In this document: piece by piece, positions 59,340 through 64,000 of the stretch
Numbering within the stretch: position 1 is the first letter of the stretch
Layout of the letters: each line of letters begins with the position of its first letter
NCBI RefSeq assembly: GCF_900094555.1
Contig: NZ_FMAC01000004.1
Location: 62,001-126,000 of the forward strand
Reading direction: 5' to 3'
Source: Martinezella hainanensis
GTDB taxonomy: Bacteria > Pseudomonadota > Alphaproteobacteria > Rhizobiales > Rhizobiaceae
Length of the DNA stretch: 64,000 nucleotides
Program-made: the position numbers and the translations under genes
The notes under the pieces: generated by a model
Database searches by the model: none
Told to the model about the DNA's origin: nothing
The model's input: the letters and a program-made list of their open reading frames with translations, nothing else

Positions 59340-59362
59340 AACCGGCCGCCAAGCGGCCGGTT
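59340..59362. terminator. Terminator between convergent bfr and rppH
   Basis: Ten-base perfect arms AACCGGCCGC and GCGGCCGGTT with a CAA loop, followed by TTGTCTTCG. Confidence 0.85.
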
Positions 59363-59370
59363 GTCTTCGT

Positions 59371-59910
59371 TCAGTCCTCGGCCTTCAGGCCGGCCAGATG
59401 GCTGAATTCCGAAACGACCTGCTCGTAGACCGATCGCTTGAAGGCGACGATCAATCCGGGAAGCTCGGCCATCGGCTTCCATCCCCAGGCATCGAATTCC
59501 GCTTCATGGCCGCCCGGCGGAGGGTTGATGGCGATCTCGCTCTCGTCGCCGTCGAAGCGGAAGGCGAACCAGCGCTGCGTCTGGCCGCGATATTTTCCCT
59601 TGAGGCCGATGCCGATCAGCTGCGGCGGCAGATCGTAATTGATCCAGTCCTTCGCTTCCGCCATCAGGGTCACGGTTTTCATGCCCGTCTCCTCGTAAAG
59701 CTCGCGATAGGCGGCTTTCAGCGGATCTTCGTCCTCGTCTATGCCGCCCTGCGGCATCTGCCAGAGCTGCGGCGAGCCGTCATATTCGGAATTGCCGTCC
59801 GGAATGCGGCGGCCGGCCCAGACCAGGCCATCCCGGTTCAGGATCATGATGCCGACACAGGGGCGGTAGGGCAGGTCTTCGGCTCTTACGGGCGCGTGGG
59901 GCGTGCTCAT
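59371..59910 (-). CDS. rppH: RNA pyrophosphohydrolase (Nudix)
   Basis: The 179-residue Nudix enzyme converts 5'-triphosphate RNA ends to monophosphate, triggering decay. The Nudix box is complete: [20 protein letters not shown] near residue 54, followed by TGMKTV. It begins [20 protein letters not shown]. The ATG at 59910 is where homology begins, though the frame is open to 60237. It is the last gene of the envC-ctpA-deacetylase-rppH run. Confidence 0.94.
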   Translation of the reverse strand: MSTPHAPVRAEDLPYRPCVGIMILNRDGLVWAGRRIPDGNSEYDGSPQLWQMPQGGIDEDEDPLKAAYRELYEETGMKTVTLMAEAKDWINYDLPPQLIGIGLKGKYRGQTQRWFAFRFDGDESEIAINPPPGGHEAEFDAWGWKPMAELPGLIVAFKRSVYEQVVSEFSHLAGLKAED

Positions 59911-59950
59911 TTCTCTCTCCAGGGTCAGGCCCAGGGAACCAGGCCAGGGG

Positions 59951-61144
59951 TCAGGGATGTTTCGGGTCGTCGGCAAGCGCCGAGACGGCGACGATTTCAA
60001 CGCCGCGCATGGCGGCCTCCTCGCTCCATTTGCTAATGGCGTCGACACTCTCGTCGAAGGCGGAGGCGACGCCGATCGCGGAACCATTGCGGCGGGCGAT
60101 GCGCTCGAGCTCGTCGAGTTTCCTGAGGATCGCATCCTGCTGCAGTTCGCCGTCGAGCTGCACGTCGGCAAAAGCATGCGGCACGTCCAGCGTCTTGGCG
60201 AGCGTTCCGGATTTGGATTGCGCCGAAGAGCCGTCATCCAGGAACAGCAGGCCGCGCTTGCCGATATCGCGCAGCACCGGTTCCATGGCGCCGGGATTGG
60301 CCAGAAAGCGGCCGCCGAGATAGTTCATCACGCCGGTGTAATTGGTGATCTTGCCCATCGCCTTGTGCAGGTTTTCGACATTCTTTGCAGCCGACAGCGA
60401 GGTCAGCAGCGTATCCGGGCCTGGATTGTTGCTGGGATAGTCGAAGGGCTCGAACGGCACCTGGATGAGGATCTCATGGCCACCGCGCCGTGCCTCCTGC
60501 ATCCAGCGCTGCAGGCTGTTGCCGCTGACGGCAAAGGCGAGCGTGATTTCTTCCGGCAGCTTCTCGATGGCGCGCTGCGTGCCGGTCTGGCTGAGGCCAA
60601 GGCCGCTGACGACAATGGCGACGCGGGTGCCGCGAGCGCCTGACCAGGGCCGCGCATATTGATCCATCGGCCTCAGGCCGCTCGGTGAGGTGATCGGCAG
60701 CTTGCCGAAGGGCGAATCCTCCAGCAGGCTGTCATTCGGCGTTGCCGCCATGCGTGGGTCCTGGCCCACCTGATTGGCGTTGATCAATACCGGGCCGCTG
60801 CCGTCCCGATTGTTCGGGCTGAACATGGTGACGACCGAACCGTCGCCGGTAACGATGCGTGTGGCATTGGCGCCGGATTGCGGATCGACCTGCGTCAACC
60901 CGGCCTGGTCGATTTTCTCGGTCGCAGCAGGCTTGGTTTCGGCCGGAGGGGCCGGATCTTCCTTCTTTGCCGCCTCTACCGGCTGGGTCTTCTGCAGGTG
61001 ATCGCGCAGAAGCGCCGAATAGAGAGAAAAGCCGGCGATCGCGATCAGACAGAAGCCGCCGAGAATGCGCCCAAAGGGGATGGAGCGCCGCTGGCGGCCG
61101 GGGCCGCGATTCTGTCCCAACGGTGCATGCAAATCCGTTCCCAA
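59951..61144 (-). CDS. Divergent polysaccharide deacetylase family protein (YibQ-like)
   Basis: The 397-residue protein has one N-terminal membrane anchor (about residues 24-44). A Pro/Ala/Thr-rich linker and a C-terminal divergent polysaccharide deacetylase domain follow, with [35 protein letters not shown] and [19 protein letters not shown]. YibQ-type proteins occur beside EnvC in many bacteria and are thought to act on the envelope. The catalytic metal triad of true deacetylases is not obvious, so activity is uncertain. Confidence 0.88.
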   Translation of the reverse strand: MGTDLHAPLGQNRGPGRQRRSIPFGRILGGFCLIAIAGFSLYSALLRDHLQKTQPVEAAKKEDPAPPAETKPAATEKIDQAGLTQVDPQSGANATRIVTGDGSVVTMFSPNNRDGSGPVLINANQVGQDPRMAATPNDSLLEDSPFGKLPITSPSGLRPMDQYARPWSGARGTRVAIVVSGLGLSQTGTQRAIEKLPEEITLAFAVSGNSLQRWMQEARRGGHEILIQVPFEPFDYPSNNPGPDTLLTSLSAAKNVENLHKAMGKITNYTGVMNYLGGRFLANPGAMEPVLRDIGKRGLLFLDDGSSAQSKSGTLAKTLDVPHAFADVQLDGELQQDAILRKLDELERIARRNGSAIGVASAFDESVDAISKWSEEAAMRGVEIVAVSALADDPKHP

Positions 61145-61231
61145 ATTTCAATCCACCCCAAGCGGAAAACTGTATCGGCCTCGAGCATATCGCTCGCGGC
61201 GAAGCGGAAAAATGCCCGCGGCACTCAAAGT

Positions 61232-61337
61232 GCTAGAGCGGTTCAGTTTTCATGGAATCTCTGAACCGCTCTATCTCTTTGTTTTCACGCAATTCCGGAC
61301 GGAAAACCGCTGCGCACTTTTCCTGGAATTGCTCTAG
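61232..61337. repeat. RIME1-like intergenic repeat
   Basis: About 106 bases with two palindromes. The first pairs AGAGCGGTTCAG with CTGAACCGCTCT. The second spans AATTCCGGACGGAAAACCGC to TTTTCCTGGAATT, ending GCTCTAGA. Length and two-palindrome plan match the rhizobial intergenic mosaic element RIME1 as I recall it. Related copies are at 31288 and, diverged, at 16834. Confidence 0.8.
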
Positions 61338-61437
61338 AACATGAACAAAACTGTTTCCGAACAAGGCCGGATTCATATGAAATTGAGGCTGGCGGAGAAG
61401 AGCGGAACGATACGCGTTATCCCGCTCCCTCATCATG

Positions 61438-61467
61438 AAAGCGCCGGGTCTGTTTCCAGCCCGGCGC
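61438..61467 (-). terminator. Terminator of ctpA
   Basis: Eight-base arms GCGCCGGG and CCCGGCGC pair perfectly, followed by TTTCAT on the minus strand. Confidence 0.75.
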
Positions 61468-61473
61468 CAATCC

Positions 61474-62802
61474 TTACTTGGAGGAAACCGCCTTTTCGGG
61501 GTTCGGCGGGAAGGCCGGATCGGTCTTGGCGCCGCGCAGCAGGTCGAGCGCGTAGTTGAGCTGGATATCGTCCTTCGGGTCCGGCGGCACATAGGCCGAC
61601 GAGCCGGAGCCCTTGTCGGTTTCGCTCTGTCCCTTGATGTGGCCCGGCAGGCTGGATTCGCCTTCCGTCGTCAGCTTGCCCTTCAGATCATCCGGCAGCG
61701 GCTGGTCGACCTTGATATCAGGCGTGATGCCGGTGCCCTGGATCGAGCGGCCTGAGGGCGTATAGTAGAGCGCCGTCGTCAGGCGCAGCGCGCCGTTGCC
61801 ATCACCGAGCGGAATGATCGTCTGAACGGAGCCCTTGCCGAAGGACTGGGTGCCGAGAATGGTGGCGCGGCGCAGATCCTGCAGGGCGCCGGCGACGATT
61901 TCCGAAGCGGAAGCCGAGCCGCCGTTGGTGAGCACGATGATCGGCTTACCGTCGGTCAGATCGCCGGGCGTGGCGTTGAAGCGGCGGGTCTCGTCCGGAT
62001 TGCGGCCGCGGGTGGAAACGATCTCGCCACGCTCAAGCACATCGTCGGCAACGTTGATCGCCTGATCGAGCAGGCCACCCGGGTTGAGGCGCAGATCGAG
62101 GACATAACCCTTCAGTTTGTCGGCCGGGATATCCTTCTTGATCTTGGCGATCGCAGCTTCGAGGTCCGGCGTGGTCTTTTCGGTGAAGGAAATGATGCGG
62201 ATATAGCCGACATCGCCGCCTTCCTCGCGCGACTTGACGGCTGCAACGGCGATGACGTCACGGATGACGGTGAGCTCGATCGGCTTGTCGACGCCCTTGC
62301 GCATCAGGGTGAGCTTGATCGGCGTCTTGACCGGGCCGCGCATCTTCTCGACGGCGTCTTCCAGCTTCAGGCCGCGGACGGACTGGCCGTCGATGGCGGT
62401 GATATAGTCGCCAGCAAGGACGCCAGCCTTGGCGGCGGGCGTGTCGTCGATCGGGGTGATGACCTTGACGAGGTCGTTGTCCATCGTCACTTCGATGCCG
62501 AGACCGCCGAACTCACCCTTGGTCTGGGTGCGCATGTCTTCCGCATCCTTGGCGTTCATGTAGCTCGAATGCGGGTCCAGCGAAGAGAGCATGCCGTTGA
62601 TGGCGGCTTCGATGAGCTTGTCTTCCTGCGGCGGCGTCACATACTGCGCGCGGACGCGCTCAAAGACGTCGCCGAAAATCGACAACTCCTTATAGGTGGA
62701 AGTGCCAGCGGCTTCCGCCGGCGCTACCGCCGAGTAGATAACGCCCATCGCGGTCGCACCCATCAATGCGCCGACGAGAACAAGAGAAGCCCTACGTATC
62801 AT
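61474..62802 (-). CDS. ctpA: Carboxy-terminal processing protease CtpA (S41)
   Basis: The 442-residue periplasmic protease has a signal peptide (hydrophobic from residue 5, ending APAEAAG). A PDZ domain includes GGLGIEVTMDNDLVKVITP and AKAGVLAGDYITAIDG. The S41 core has catalytic serine in GGSASASEIVAGAL and lysine in TQSFGKGSVQTI. The ATG at 62802 overlaps the envC-like gene end by 11 bases. A hairpin terminator follows. It is known to act in envelope protein turnover. Confidence 0.94.
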   Translation of the reverse strand: MIRRASLVLVGALMGATAMGVIYSAVAPAEAAGTSTYKELSIFGDVFERVRAQYVTPPQEDKLIEAAINGMLSSLDPHSSYMNAKDAEDMRTQTKGEFGGLGIEVTMDNDLVKVITPIDDTPAAKAGVLAGDYITAIDGQSVRGLKLEDAVEKMRGPVKTPIKLTLMRKGVDKPIELTVIRDVIAVAAVKSREEGGDVGYIRIISFTEKTTPDLEAAIAKIKKDIPADKLKGYVLDLRLNPGGLLDQAINVADDVLERGEIVSTRGRNPDETRRFNATPGDLTDGKPIIVLTNGGSASASEIVAGALQDLRRATILGTQSFGKGSVQTIIPLGDGNGALRLTTALYYTPSGRSIQGTGITPDIKVDQPLPDDLKGKLTTEGESSLPGHIKGQSETDKGSGSSAYVPPDPKDDIQLNYALDLLRGAKTDPAFPPNPEKAVSSK

Positions 62803-64000
62803 TGCGTGCCTTTCCAGTGTCTTTGGAGGTCCACCAGGGCCGAGAATCGACCGGTTTTCCATCTTTTCGGAATTCAATGTAAAGCGTTGGCCGATCCGTT
62901 TCCAGCGCCAATGCGGTCGCGCTCGCGACTCTTTTTTGGCCCATTGTGGCAAGCGGCTCGCCAGCGAAGACGAATCTGCCAGGGCGCGTCTTGATCGCGT
63001 CCATGCCCGACAGCACCATGTGATAGCCGTCGCCCGTATCCAGGATGATCATCTGTCCGTAGCTGCGAAATGCGCCGGCATAGACGACCGTGCCGTCGGC
63101 GGGAGCCGTGACGAGCGCATCCGGACCGGTCGCGACGGTCAGTCCCATCGCGGTGTGGCCCGTGCCATCGTCGTCGCCGAACTGGCGGAGAATATCGCCC
63201 GCCACGGGCAGCTCCAACTTTTTCTTCAGGTCTGAGAAGGGATATGCGGGCGTAATGCGGTTTTTATCGGGCACGCCGTTCTCGGCAAGGGCTTTCGCCT
63301 GCTCGCGCTGCTGTTCGGTCATCTGAGCCCGGCGCGCTTCTTCCGCACGGGCTGCTGCGGCGGCGTCACGCACGGAGCCTATCTGGCTTTCAAGCGAGGC
63401 AACGAGGCCCTCCAGGCTGGTTGCCTGGCCTGCCAGCTCTTCCGCGCGCTTGCGCTCCGCCTCGAGCTGGGTCGTATTTTCCTTGTTGTGCTTGTCGTTT
63501 TCCGCAATCAGCAGATCCATGCGCCGCTCCTCCTCCAGACTGTTGGTCACGGTGGTGGTGAAGCTGGCTTTTTCGGCGGCTGCATCGGCCCTCAGTTTGC
63601 TCAGATCCGTAAGATCGGCGATGAGTTTGTCGGTTTCCTTGCGCATTCCGGGCACGACGGCGCCGAGAAGAATGGCGCTGCGCACCGAGGCGAGCGCATC
63701 GTCCGGCGTCACCAGCAGGGCTGGCGGCGGATTGCGGCCCATGCGCTCCAGGGCGCCCAGAACCTCGGCGAGCAGCGCGCGGCGATCATGCAGGGAGGCG
63801 CGGATCTTGTCTTCCTTGACGGCGAGATCCGTCAGCGTCTTCTCGCTCTGCTGGATCTTGCGATCCAAGTCCTTGCGGCGGGCGGCACTATCGATCAGTG
63901 CCTGGCGCAGGCTGGCGGTGCTCTTGTCGAGCGATGCGATGCTGTCTTCCAGCTCCTTGGTCTTGTCTGAAGAAAGACTGATCGTCTTTGAAAGTGCGTC
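62792..64000 (-). CDS. EnvC-type murein hydrolase activator (5' end beyond window)
   Basis: About 400 residues are visible; the frame continues past the window edge, so a start at 63868 would be false. The visible part begins in a coiled coil (heptad-like Leu/Ala with Lys/Glu, to about position 63290). A linker and a C-terminal LytM/M23-like domain (GHTAMGLTVATGPDALVTAP) follow. Metal ligands look degenerate: the usual H-x-H becomes HMVLSGM. That suggests an activator of amidases rather than an active peptidase, as known for EnvC. Stop overlaps ctpA. Confidence 0.88.
   Translation of the reverse strand, partial: DALSKTISLSSDKTKELEDSIASLDKSTASLRQALIDSAARRKDLDRKIQQSEKTLTDLAVKEDKIRASLHDRRALLAEVLGALERMGRNPPPALLVTPDDALASVRSAILLGAVVPGMRKETDKLIADLTDLSKLRADAAAEKASFTTTVTNSLEEERRMDLLIAENDKHNKENTTQLEAERKRAEELAGQATSLEGLVASLESQIGSVRDAAAAARAEEARRAQMTEQQREQAKALAENGVPDKNRITPAYPFSDLKKKLELPVAGDILRQFGDDDGTGHTAMGLTVATGPDALVTAPADGTVVYAGAFRSYGQMIILDTGDGYHMVLSGMDAIKTRPGRFVFAGEPLATMGQKRVASATALALETDRPTLYIEFRKDGKPVDSRPWWTSKDTGKARNDT

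Larger units (their letters stand above)
61145..61473. other. Gap between deacetylase and ctpA: repeat and terminator
   Basis: This 329-base gap holds the RIME1-like repeat (61232-61337), the ctpA terminator (61438-61467) and little else. The frames here give no convincing protein. Confidence 0.6.

Noticed and set aside
59371..60237. 288-residue extended form of RppH
   Set aside because: The N-terminal part overlaps the deacetylase gene and has no family similarity; the ATG at 59910 fits the family.
62792..63868. EnvC-like protein treated as complete with a TTG start at 63868
   Set aside because: The same frame is open with coiled-coil-like sequence up to the window edge, so the true start lies outside.
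1..64000. tRNA, rRNA, CRISPR or prophage features
   Set aside because: I looked for tRNA T-arm signatures, regularly spaced repeats and phage structural genes and found none convincing.

Overview
The window is a stretch of alphaproteobacterial chromosome from a member of the Rhizobiales, most likely the genus Rhizobium. This rests on the gene order hemE-hemJ-rho-mnmE-mnmG-rsmG-parA-parB next to maf, aroE, coaE, dnaQ and secB. It also rests on alphaproteobacterium-typical proteins (TrcR/DUF1013, DUF1674, a TimA/Tim44-like protein), a GAAC-N7-GAAC LexA box, GANTC (CcrM) sites, Rhizobiales-type parS palindromes and rhizobial intergenic repeats resembling RIME1. Species cannot be fixed from sequence alone.

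Layout. 1-7.55 kb: leftward genes for an XRE regulator (cut by the window edge), an Smr-domain protein, MltA and a Tim44-like protein; rightward fxsA and secB; then a leftward block dnaQ-coaE-aroE-maf-ppsR. 7.5-7.95 kb: an intergenic region with several DnaA-box-like 9-mers and an AT-rich tract directly before hemE, the likely chromosomal replication origin. 7.95-16.8 kb: rightward hemE, hemJ, rho, mnmE, mnmG, rsmG, parA and parB, sprinkled with parS sites. 17-23.4 kb: leftward holA, lptE and leuS, rightward PLP-homeostasis yggS, a leftward small membrane protein and leftward trcR. 23.6-34.4 kb: acs, a serine hydrolase, DUF1674, htpX, an RsmB-like methyltransferase, heparinase II/III, purH and a UMF1-type MFS protein. 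34.5-43.4 kb: a 1596-residue NAD-glutamate dehydrogenase, pdxY, beta-carbonic anhydrase, a lytic transglycosylase and asd.

43.8-52.2 kb: dps, an SDR with an upstream ArsR-type regulator and a palindromic operator candidate, a PAP2 phosphatase, leuB, a TIM-barrel isomerase-like protein, leuD and several small or poorly known genes. 52.4-58.4 kb: the SOS mutagenesis cassette imuA-imuB-dnaE2 behind a LexA box. 58.5-64 kb: bfd-bfr iron storage, then a leftward cell-envelope operon (EnvC-like, CtpA, divergent polysaccharide deacetylase, RppH) whose first gene runs off the right edge.

How it fits together. The left third is an origin/segregation domain: a probable oriC lies about 7 kb from parAB. 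Perfect or near-perfect parS sites lie in aroE, at the end of mnmE, between mnmE and mnmG, and inside rsmG, with an outlier near leuB. The remainder is mostly housekeeping metabolism. I saw no prophage, complete IS element, CRISPR array, tRNA or rRNA gene. The least explained parts are the intergenic repeats and palindromes, a structured element upstream of leuD, and a handful of hypothetical genes.
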